This document shows, one piece after another, positions 1-5,974 of a stretch of 19,611 bases of DNA. Positions within the stretch are counted from its first letter, which is position 1. Each line of letters begins with the position of its first letter. The notes beneath the pieces were generated by a model that was not told the origin of the DNA, searched no databases, and saw only the letters and a program-made list of their open reading frames with translations. This DNA is from Pseudomonadota bacterium (lineage in GTDB: Bacteria; Pseudomonadota; Gammaproteobacteria; Pseudomonadales; Azotimanducaceae), in assembly GCA_027622495.1 (NCBI GenBank), contig JAQBYL010000020.1, positions 1-19,611 of the forward strand, in the 5' to 3' direction. A program made the translations under genes and the position numbers.

Positions 1-278
1 TGATTCTATCCTTCAAATGTTCGGACACCGAGTCTCTATCCAAAGGGCGCCGAGTTAGAAGATTTGTAAACATTGAACGAGCCGCTCTTCGCAAGCTTCG
101 GCAATTGCAAGTTGCTGAAAAGCTGGCAGATTTGAAAGTCCCTCCAGGTAACCGCCTTGAAGCACTGAAAGGTAGTCGGAGGGGACAATACAGTATCCGC
201 ATTAATGATCAGTTTAGAGTTTGCTTCCGCTGGACCACAGCCGGGGCATCTGATGTAGAAATTGTGGATTATCACTAG
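1..278 (+). CDS. higB: HigB-type toxin (RelE/ParE superfamily), 5' end at window edge
   Basis: The reading frame whose first full codon is at position 3 is open to a TAG at 276-278. The window opens with 'tg', so the start codon (ATG, GTG or TTG) very probably lies one base outside, giving about 92 residues, the normal HigB length. The protein contains VPPGNRLEALKG, GQYSIRINDQFRVCFRW and a terminal DVEIVDYH, the signature of the HigB/RelE family of ribosome-dependent mRNA endonucleases. The toxin-first order followed by an XRE-type antitoxin 10 bases downstream is the typical higBA arrangement. Family membership is clear; activity is inferred. The promoter lies outside the window. Confidence 0.9.
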   Translation, partial: ILSFKCSDTESLSKGRRVRRFVNIERAALRKLRQLQVAEKLADLKVPPGNRLEALKGSRRGQYSIRINDQFRVCFRWTTAGASDVEIVDYH

Positions 279-288
279 GAGTCTATTT

Positions 289-606
289 ATGAGAAAGCTA
301 CAGCCTGTATCTCCAGGTGAGTTATTGAAAGAGGAATTCCTAGATCCGATGGGTATTTCTCAGTACCGCTTGGCCAAGGAAATCGAAGTTCCAGCTCAAA
401 GAATTGGCGCGATTATCTCTGGTAAGCGTTCTGTCTCCGCTGACACTGACTTACGGCTTTGTCGATTCTTTAGCCTTTCAAACGGTTACTGGCTTCGCGC
501 TCAAGCAGCGTATGATACAGAAATCGCAGAAGACGAATTAGCTGAAGAACTAAAGCAAATTCGCCCTTGGCGAGAGAGTGGAAACCTAGCCAGTCACGGA
601 GCATAA
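289..606 (+). CDS. higA: HigA-type antitoxin, XRE-family HTH protein
   Basis: This is a 105-residue protein starting at an ATG seven bases after AGGAG (277-281), a Shine-Dalgarno that overlaps the higB stop codon. An earlier in-frame start at 262 would lie inside higB and is unlikely. The start region LQPVSPGELLKEEFLDPMG is typical of HigA antitoxins, and residues of about 20-70 (ISQYRLAKEIEVPAQRIGAI, then SGKRSVSADTDLRL) form the helix-turn-helix. HigA neutralises HigB by direct binding and represses the operon by binding its promoter; both roles are known for the family and inferred here. A VCR-like TAACAAAC sequence starts inside its stop codon. Confidence 0.9.
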   Translation: MRKLQPVSPGELLKEEFLDPMGISQYRLAKEIEVPAQRIGAIISGKRSVSADTDLRLCRFFSLSNGYWLRAQAAYDTEIAEDELAEELKQIRPWRESGNLASHGA

Positions 607-705
607 CAAACAAATCAAAAGGGATAGGGATAGGGATTGGAACTGAGGCCGGTCGGATCAGAGGGAGACAGGCGCACGCGCTGGAGGGTGATATGCCGGG
701 TGTGA

Positions 706-722
706 GTGGGGGGTTTTCCCAC
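706..722. repeat. Small hairpin (GTGGG/CCCAC) beside an IS91-type remnant
   Basis: GTGGG (706-710) and CCCAC (718-722) form a perfect five-base stem around a short loop. It lies beyond the 3' end of the truncated IS91-type transposase at 760-1405. IS91-family elements carry small hairpins at their ends, so this may be the left-over terminus of that element. A similar GTGGGAAACC string occurs at about 1574 near the second element. No boundary can be proved from this. Confidence 0.3.
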
Positions 723-759
723 ATACATGAAATCAAGGACGGTAAGGCCCACGCCCCGG

Positions 760-1405
760 TTACGCGGAGCGGCCGCCGTGTTGGTTAGAATGGGTTGAGG
801 TTGTGCGCCGTTGCACCTGCGCAGGCGGCGCGCGGGAGTGGCGGGTGTGGTTGAGGATTTTGTGGATGACGGCGGGGTCGGTGATATCTGCTTTGACCCG
901 TAATGTGCCGCCACACAGCGGGCAGACAGTTACGTCGAACTCAAATGCCCGTTTGAGCCTTTGCGCCCAGGTCAGCCGCGTTGGCTCATCGTGTTGGGAC
1001 TGACTCGGGCGGTTTGGCCGATTTGAGGCATCATGCTGATAGTGCTTCTTGCGCGGCTTACCCGGCACGAGTTTGGCCCGTAGCTTGCTATTTGATGCAA
1101 AAACCCCGTGATAACGGGTCAGGTTGACCCGGGGTCTTGGCACTAAGGCCGCCAGCTTGGCGAGCAGATCGAGTGGGTGAAAGAGAAAGTGCGTGGTGCC
1201 GTTGGAGTAGGGGCGTTTAAGTGCATAGCGCAGTTTGCCGTCGTCTGTCACCGAGAGCCGTTCCAGCGCCAGGGGTGGCCGTGCTACGTATCGGCATAAA
1301 CGTTCGAGCTTGGCGCGCTGGTGGGCCTGACAGCTTACGGCCGCATTCAGCGAAAAGCCGTCGCGGGCGACGGTGAAGGGCTTGCTGGTGCTGGCGGGTG
1401 TCGTA
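760..1405 (-). pseudogene. C-terminal fragment of an IS91-family transposase
   Basis: The minus-strand frame is open from about 1405 down to a stop at 760, about 215 codons, with no credible start codon or N-terminal catalytic domain. It reads FTVARDGFSLNAAV, then LERLCRYVARPPLALERL, RYALKRPYSNGTTHFLFHPL, PRPRVNLTRYHGVFA, and finally LTWAQRLKRAFEFD followed by a CPLCGG zinc-ribbon motif. These are the C-terminal blocks of the long (about 500-residue) IS91-type transposases. The HUH and tyrosine part is missing, so the fragment cannot mobilise DNA. A second, related but different fragment is joined to it back to back at about 1405, which marks a rearrangement junction. Confidence 0.8.
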
Positions 1406-1407
1406 CG

Positions 1408-1494
1408 GCGCCGCTGACCTGGGCAGAGCGGTTAAAGCGCATGTTCAATATCGACATTACAGTTTGTCCGTTCTGCGGCGGCACACTTCGTTAA
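1408..1494 (+). pseudogene. Tiny C-terminal remnant of a second IS91-type transposase
   Basis: In the plus strand the frame from 1408 reads APLTWAERLKRMFNID, then ITVCPFCGGTLR and a TAA at 1492-1494. This is the same conserved block as LTWAQRLKRAFEFD...CPLCGGTLR in the minus-strand fragment next to it, but with different residues, so it comes from a separate, related element. The piece is about 28 codons long and both ends are abrupt. It begins where the other fragment ends and stops directly at a large inverted repeat. Confidence 0.65.
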
Positions 1495-1569
1495 GCATTG
1501 TTAGCTGTCTGCGCTTACAGACTACCTTTCAAGGTCAGTCAGCGTATCCGCGCAGATGGCTAACAATGC
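1495..1569. repeat. Nested inverted repeat, 20-bp arms with inner stem
   Basis: The outer arms are 1495-1514 and 1550-1569 (GCATTGTTAGC... and ...GCTAACAATGC) and match at 18 of 20 positions, with one two-base mismatch. Inside, GACT-ACCTT (1520-1528) and AAGGT-C-AGTC (1531-1540) form a second stem around a two-base turn. The whole could fold into a 75-base hairpin. It resembles recombination sites that work as folded strands (integron attC or IS ends), but the core bases face the wrong way for a standard attC. It might be the terminus of a small element; its function is unknown. Confidence 0.55.
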
Positions 1570-1819
1570 TCGATGTGGGAAACCGCGGGATCGATAGTGG
1601 GATCTATGGGGAAAGTAAAACGCTGACTTGGGCTAATTCGTGATGTTTGATGTAGATGCTCAGGTATTGAGCGCCAGCGCGGACAAAATACAAGGCACCA
1701 CACTGGTTCAATACAGGTCAAACCAGGCCGATTGTTGCCAGAACTTCCACTGAGGCCAATGGTCTCTCCACAACCGGTTTGGCCGTGTCGATTTGGTGTT
1801 AATCGGTCGCTGGTGCTCA

Positions 1820-2971
1820 TCAGGGTGGCGCTCTCGCATACCGGGATCGATCCAATACTTGCAAAATGATCATCCCCACACCACAGGTGCGACAAACGAA
1901 TACCGGTGGTTTCGTTCGCTCGGTGTCCTCGCTCGCATTATCCACCTCTGGAGGAGGCACGTTGAGAGTCTCTCGAACTTGCTGCAGACGCCTGCGCCGC
2001 TGATGATTGGCAAACAAACCAAAGTATCGAATGCGATGAAATCCTAGTGGCAATACGTGAATCAAGAAGCGGCGCAGGAACTCATCGACGTGGAGTTGCA
2101 TGGACCGGTAGCGCTCACGGCCTTTGCGTCGATAGTCTTTGTACTTGAACGTGACGACACCGTGGTCGTAGGCGATGAGCCGTTGGTTGGAGATGGCAAT
2201 GCGGTGGGTGTACAAGGCTAAGTACGAGAACACTGCTTCGGGGCCAGCAAACGGACGCTTGGCATAAACCACCCACTCGACCTGGCGTACCGGCTTGAGG
2301 TAGTCCTTGAACGCCATCCGCTGCACAAGAGGTGCCAGCGCGCCGTAGAACTTCAGCTTCGGGTGCAGGGCGATGAGCTGTTCCAAAAATAATCGCCGAA
2401 ACAAGCGTGACAACACCGGGACCGGTAAAAGATACCCACGCTTGCACGGCAACCACTGGCCCTGGGGTGTCAGCCCGCCACCCGGCACCACGCAGTGCAG
2501 GTGCGGATGGTGGGTCATGGCGGAGCCCCAGGTGTGCAGTACGGCGGTGACACCGATATCGACACCGAGATGCTTGGGGTCTGCCGCAATGGTGCGCAAG
2601 GTCTGCGCCGTGACTTTGAACAGCAGGTTGTACACCGACGCTGGGTTCTGGAACGCTACGTCGGCCACCAACGCGGGTAAGGTGAACACGATATGGTAGT
2701 ACTCCACCGGCAACAGCTCGGCCTGACGATCCGCCAGCCAGCGCTTGGCAGCACTACCCTGGCACTTGGGACAATGGCGGTTGCGACACGAGTTGTAGGC
2801 GATGTGGGTCTCGCCACAAGACTGACACGCGAGCACATGGCCGCCTAACTCAGCCGAGCGACAGCGCTCAATGGCCGATAAGGCCTTGAGTTGTCCCAGA
2901 CTTAAGCGGCGAGTGCGCGCAAACGCATCGCCTCGATCGCGGACGATGTCCGCGACCTCAAGGTGTGTCAC
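1820..2971 (-). CDS. IS91-family transposase (Y2 HUH rolling-circle type)
   Basis: The protein has 383 residues with a GTG start 18 bases after the recombinase stop. The N-terminal zinc-binding region has C49-x2-C52 and CRNRHCPKC (C62, C67, C70). The HUH metal-binding motif lies in THHPHLHC (H157 and H159), and the two candidate catalytic tyrosines are Y250 and Y254 in YLALYTHRIAISNQRL. These are the hallmarks of the IS91/IS801 transposases, which nick one strand and move by rolling-circle replication. The length and C-terminus, with a second cysteine pair (FVCRTCG), fit the family, so it looks intact. It differs clearly from the long-type fragments at 760-1494. Confidence 0.95.
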   Translation of the reverse strand: MTHLEVADIVRDRGDAFARTRRLSLGQLKALSAIERCRSAELGGHVLACQSCGETHIAYNSCRNRHCPKCQGSAAKRWLADRQAELLPVEYYHIVFTLPALVADVAFQNPASVYNLLFKVTAQTLRTIAADPKHLGVDIGVTAVLHTWGSAMTHHPHLHCVVPGGGLTPQGQWLPCKRGYLLPVPVLSRLFRRLFLEQLIALHPKLKFYGALAPLVQRMAFKDYLKPVRQVEWVVYAKRPFAGPEAVFSYLALYTHRIAISNQRLIAYDHGVVTFKYKDYRRKGRERYRSMQLHVDEFLRRFLIHVLPLGFHRIRYFGLFANHQRRRRLQQVRETLNVPPPEVDNASEDTERTKPPVFVCRTCGVGMIILQVLDRSRYARAPP

Positions 2972-2989
2972 CTCTGAAGCGTGCGAACG

Positions 2990-3862
2990 CTAGAGGTTCA
3001 GGTACTCCAGCGGTCCCTTCACTTCCTTGAGCAGGTTCGTCGCGACATGGCTGTAGCGCATGGTGTTGGCGATCCGCTTGTGACCGAGCAACACCTGGAT
3101 CACGCGAATGTCCACATGCTGCTCCAGCAAGTGCGTCGCGAATGAATGACGCAGGGAATGCAAACACACCGTTTTGTCGATCCCGGCGTCGACACACGCC
3201 AGGTGAAAAATACGGTTCAGTTGTCGGGTGGAGATTGGGTTCACCGGTTGTTGGCCGGGAAACAGCCAACCGCCGGGCAACAGCTTGCGCTTCGCAAGAC
3301 CGTCACGATACCAGGCGCGCAGAATGTTCAGCATCGTCGGGGATAGCATGGCGTACCGGTCCCGTTGGCCTTTGCCTTCTTCCACCTGCAGGATCATGCG
3401 TTCGCTGTCGATGTCACTGATCTTGAGGTGACACACTTCACTGGCACGTAAGCCAGAACCGTACGAAATGCTGAGCGCCGCCTTGTTGCGCAAGCTCCCA
3501 GCAGCGTCCAACAAACGCGTGACTTCTTGAGCAGTGAGCACCGCGGGAAGCTTGCGTGGTTCGTAGACGCGCTGCACGCGCTTGAGCACCTCGGGGGTAT
3601 CGGTGGTGTGCGTGAAGAAGAACTTGAGGCCGGTTAACGTGGTGTTAATCGTGATGTTGGACACGCCGGTCTCCGCCATGTGCAACTGAAACAATCGCAG
3701 ATCTTCTGCGGTGGCCGTATCCGGCGAGCGTCCCAAGTAGCGGGTCAAACGAACTACCGCTCGAATGTACTGAACCTGGGTCTTCTCGTTGAGCTTACGC
3801 AGCGTCAGGTCGTCGATCATACGTTGACGCAATGGACTGACGGACTTGTTAGACTTAGCCAT
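2990..3862 (-). CDS. Tyrosine recombinase (phage-integrase family) of the IS91-type element
   Basis: The protein has 290 residues, with an ATG start preceded by GGAG in a suitable position. An N-terminal SAM-like core-binding domain covers about residues 15-100 and the catalytic domain about 105-285. The catalytic set is complete: R139 (GSGLRASEV), K164 (EEGKGQRDR), H235 and R238 (HSLRHSFATHLL), H261 (LLGHKR) and the nucleophile Y270 (MRYSHV). It is encoded just upstream of the transposase in the same direction, a pairing seen in a subgroup of IS91-family elements. It may resolve or integrate transposition products, but that role is an inference from context. It is not XerC or XerD by location. 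Confidence 0.93.
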   Translation of the reverse strand: MAKSNKSVSPLRQRMIDDLTLRKLNEKTQVQYIRAVVRLTRYLGRSPDTATAEDLRLFQLHMAETGVSNITINTTLTGLKFFFTHTTDTPEVLKRVQRVYEPRKLPAVLTAQEVTRLLDAAGSLRNKAALSISYGSGLRASEVCHLKISDIDSERMILQVEEGKGQRDRYAMLSPTMLNILRAWYRDGLAKRKLLPGGWLFPGQQPVNPISTRQLNRIFHLACVDAGIDKTVCLHSLRHSFATHLLEQHVDIRVIQVLLGHKRIANTMRYSHVATNLLKEVKGPLEYLNL

Positions 3863-4073
3863 GGGCTCGTCTCCTGAGTTGGTTAAGGATGTCGTTGTAG
3901 GGACAACAACCTCAACACAGGGATGGCCCTGTTGAACAGTCTGGAGCTATCGAATCAAGGGAAGGTGGTGCAACTGACTACCGCTAGCGGTTTAGTACTT
4001 CGACCCACGGCCGTCGTTTGCAATCTTGTCCTTCTACCTCAGAATGTGACGGACAACTCCAGGGAGAGGCTAA

Positions 4074-4532
4074 GTGTCAATAGATTATTTCGCCAATTTT
4101 GCAGAAGTTGCTGGTGTATTTCTGGTCGTTGCCTCATTGATCTATGTGGCAAAGCAACTTCGCCAGAACACCGTAGCGAACCGTGCTAGTCGCGTCAGTC
4201 GGTTTTGACGGCTTCTCAGGCCGAACTTTTTGAGACCATCAACCATCCCTGCATTACTCTCAACATTGGAAAGCAGGATTCGCTTACGGAAGAAGAACAA
4301 GTGCAGGTGAGCTCTTATGTGTTTGCTATTTTTCGAGCGCGCGAATTTGCTTGGTTGCAGTACAACGATGGTGTAATTGACGAGTGACCGGGTTCGTGAT
4401 TGGTGGGTTAATGTGGGTCGGTCTGCTTTTGGGGTGGCATTTTGCACTTTCATCAATGAATTGTGCGAGGAGCACGCAGCCACCAACTCCACGTTTAAAT
4501 CAATGGGCAATTGGACTGGTAAAGATCGCTGA
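4074..4532 (+). pseudogene. Decayed small membrane-anchored protein with two compensating frameshifts
   Basis: A GTG start at 4074, just after GAGAGG, reads VSIDYFANFAEVAGVFLVVA and continues into SLIYVAKQLRQNT, a single membrane helix followed by a basic stretch. A TGA at 4206 ends that frame. The similarity then continues in the +2 frame from about 4205 (SQAELFETINHP, AIFRAREFAWLQYNDGVID) to a TGA near 4385, and returns to the first frame as RDWWVNVGRSAFGVAF... up to TGA at 4530-4532. The reassembled protein of about 150 residues resembles a family of short membrane proteins with an LIYVAxQLRQNT block that I recall from marine gammaproteobacteria. Its function is unknown, and the gene is broken unless the sequence has errors. 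Confidence 0.6.
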
Positions 4533-4552
4533 AAGGTCGGCTGCGCCGAAGC

Positions 4553-4903
4553 TCAAATCAGAATTGATAGGTCAGGCCAGCCAAAAAGGATCTCTCGCGT
4601 CTCAAACAGGTCAACTTTAACCTGGCGGCTTCCAATCTCCCCACCACCCAGGTGACGGTAGAAATTGCAGCTCGGATTCTCCCTTACACAACCGATCTCA
4701 AGCGAACGCCTCTCGCAGAACGTAAAGGCCTGCACTGACGAGTCGTAACCCTCAGAATCGGCCCAGGGCTTTGCCCAAACGAAACCGATCACACGATTGT
4801 CCAACTCTGCGACCTGGAAGGACTGGCCTGCGTCAGTATTCGTCGAGAAGCTTGCACGCCACGCTGCCGCGCTTACTGCTGGAGTCCACGAGAAGTCGAG
4901 GAG
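4553..4903 (-). pseudogene. GNAT acetyltransferase-like remnant
   Basis: The minus-strand frame is open from an in-frame TAA at 4904-4906 down to a TGA at 4553-4555, with no convincing start. It reads LLDFSWTPAVSAAAWRASF, then VAELDNRVIGFVWAKPW, NPSCNFYRHLGG and LFGWPDLSILI. V-A-E-x-D-x-R-V-I-G-F and N-P-S-x-x-F-Y-x-x-L-G-G fit the two ends of a GNAT acetyltransferase fold. The central acetyl-CoA-binding segment (Q/R-x-x-G-x-G/A) is missing, and the two parts are joined by an unrelated short stretch, so an internal deletion is likely. The start is also missing. The assignment to GNAT is by motif only and moderately sure. Confidence 0.45.
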
Positions 4904-4984
4904 TTAAGAGCGCTGGACTACTACGCTGGATCACTGAGGAGAATCAATTTCCGCGGGATATATCTATACCCCTTAAAAAAACAG

Positions 4985-5013
4985 TTGATACTGTATATTC
5001 GTACAGGTAATCT
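4985..5013 (+). promoter_or_regulatory. SOS promoter of the imuA-imuB-dnaE2 operon
   Basis: A TTGATA -35 box (4985-4990) and a TAATCT -10 box (5008-5013) are separated by exactly 17 bases, the optimal spacing for sigma-70. Transcription would start near 5020, about 25 bases before the imuA start codon. The first LexA box fills the spacer, so bound LexA would directly block RNA polymerase. The promoter is predicted from sequence only. Confidence 0.75.
4991..5006. promoter_or_regulatory. LexA box 1
   Basis: CTGTATATTCGTACAG is a perfect match to the gammaproteobacterial LexA consensus CTGT-N8-ACAG with an AT-rich centre. It sits between the -35 and -10 boxes of the imuA promoter. Damage-induced cleavage of LexA would release the operon. 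Confidence 0.9.
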
Positions 5014-5022
5014 GATCGACCC

Positions 5023-5038
5023 CTGTATATAAATACAG
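5023..5038. promoter_or_regulatory. LexA box 2
   Basis: CTGTATATAAATACAG is a second perfect LexA half-site pair. Its first base lies 32 bases (about three helical turns) after that of box 1, and it ends six bases before the imuA start codon. Two boxes on the same helix face suggest cooperative and tight repression. A Shine-Dalgarno is not visible in this short leader. Confidence 0.9.
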
Positions 5039-5044
5039 TATCAG

Positions 5045-5974
5045 ATGATGACAGCACACCACACCGAACGGCACGCCGAAAAACCGCAACGCAAACCGCT
5101 GGATGCCAGGCTTCAACACCCCAAACTCTGGCGCGGGGGCGATCTGCGGGCAGTTGGCGACACGGCTGCAACCAGCACGGGTTTCGCCTCTCTTGATGCG
5201 CTGCTTCCCGGCGGTGGCTGGCCGGAGGCGGCGCTGTGCGAACTGCTTCTGCCTACCGCCGGTATTGGTGAGCTTAAGTTGCTTGCGCCGGCGCTCAGAA
5301 CTCTGAGCCGGCAGTATCGCTGGATTGCCTGGATCAAGCCGCCGTTCATTCCGTATGCGCCCGCCTTGAGCGCCCTGGGTATCGACATCAGTAAAATTTT
5401 ACTGATCCACCCCAGGACCCATGAAGATGCCCTATGGGCGCTCGAGCGGGCCACCCGGTCCGGCACCTGCAGTGCGACTCTCGCCTGGTTGAGTGAGCCG
5501 CGCCTGCGTTTGAAGGACACGCGCAGGTTGTAGGTTGCCGCCAAACAGGGCAATACGCTGTGCTGTCTGTTCCGGCCGGAACAGGCGGCAGAGCATGCCT
5601 CCACGGCAGAGCTGAGAGTGAAACTTGCGCCGCAGGAAAGTGGCGATCTGCAACTGTCGCTGATCAAACGTCGCGGTGGCTGGCCGGTCAGCGATCTGCA
5701 CCTGGCATTGGAAGCCCGCCCGAAAACCGATGTGATTCGTGAGCAGCTGTCTTTGTGGAGTGATCTACAGAGCGCGCGTCAGGGCCGGAATACGGGCCCG
5801 CGAACGGGCCTGCCGCGAACGGGCCTGCCGCAAGCGGGCCCGCAAATGGATCTGCAAGAACAGACGCGGGACAGCTGGTTCTTCGATGACGAGCTTTCGT
5901 CATCGCAGGCTTCATCTTCAGCTCCATCCCCGGCTGGGTCTTCTGTCCACTCTCCAGTCCAGGTGACTCACTGA
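5045..5974 (+). pseudogene. imuA: ImuA, SOS mutasome RecA-like protein, interrupted by an in-frame TAG
   Basis: The frame opens at ATG 5045 (a second ATG follows directly) and reads LQHPKLWRGGDL, then STGFASLDALLPGGGWPEAA, RQYRWIAWIKPPFIPYAPAL and LLIHPRTHEDALWALERA, typical ImuA blocks. A TAG at 5531-5533 stops it after 162 codons, but the same frame then continues without another stop as VAAKQGNTLCCLFRPEQ, LSLIKRRGGWPVSDL and on to TGA at 5972-5974, 309 sense codons plus the TAG. A single C-to-T change of a CAG codon would explain it. ImuA normally bridges RecA and ImuB in the ImuA-ImuB-DnaE2 translesion complex. The distal part has no good restart site. Repeats encoding R-T-G-L-P lie near 5800-5845. 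Confidence 0.85.

Larger units (their letters stand above)
1570..3950 (-). mobile_element. IS91-family insertion element with transposase and tyrosine recombinase
   Basis: The element carries two minus-strand genes, a tyrosine recombinase and a Y2/HUH transposase, 18 bases apart. IS91-family elements move by rolling-circle transposition and do not leave target duplications, so the borders cannot be set from direct repeats; the limits given are approximate. The 250 bases after the transposase (1570-1819) contain no gene and probably hold the origin end. The other end probably lies in 3863-3950, where two short hairpins occur (3894-3907 and 3917-3932), followed by GAAC at 3934-3937. IS91-type elements are known to insert beside GAAC/CAAG-type tetranucleotides. 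Both genes appear complete. Confidence 0.65.

Noticed and set aside
613..640. GGGATA repeats as telomere-like, G-quadruplex or CRISPR-type repeats
   Set aside because: Only three short units occur, with no spacers and no associated genes.
1495..1569. Standard integron attC site
   Set aside because: The outer arms have GTTAG on the left and CTAAC on the right, the reverse of the required RYYYAAC...GTTRRRY layout, so it is listed only as a nested inverted repeat.
1560..1895. Minus-strand open frame of 111 codons overlapping the transposase end
   Set aside because: Its upstream part is the transposase C-terminus in another frame and the rest has no motif; it is probably the non-coding end of the IS91-type element.
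4771..5010. Plus-strand open frame running into the LexA region
   Set aside because: It lies opposite the GNAT-like remnant, has no recognisable motif, and ends within the SOS promoter.
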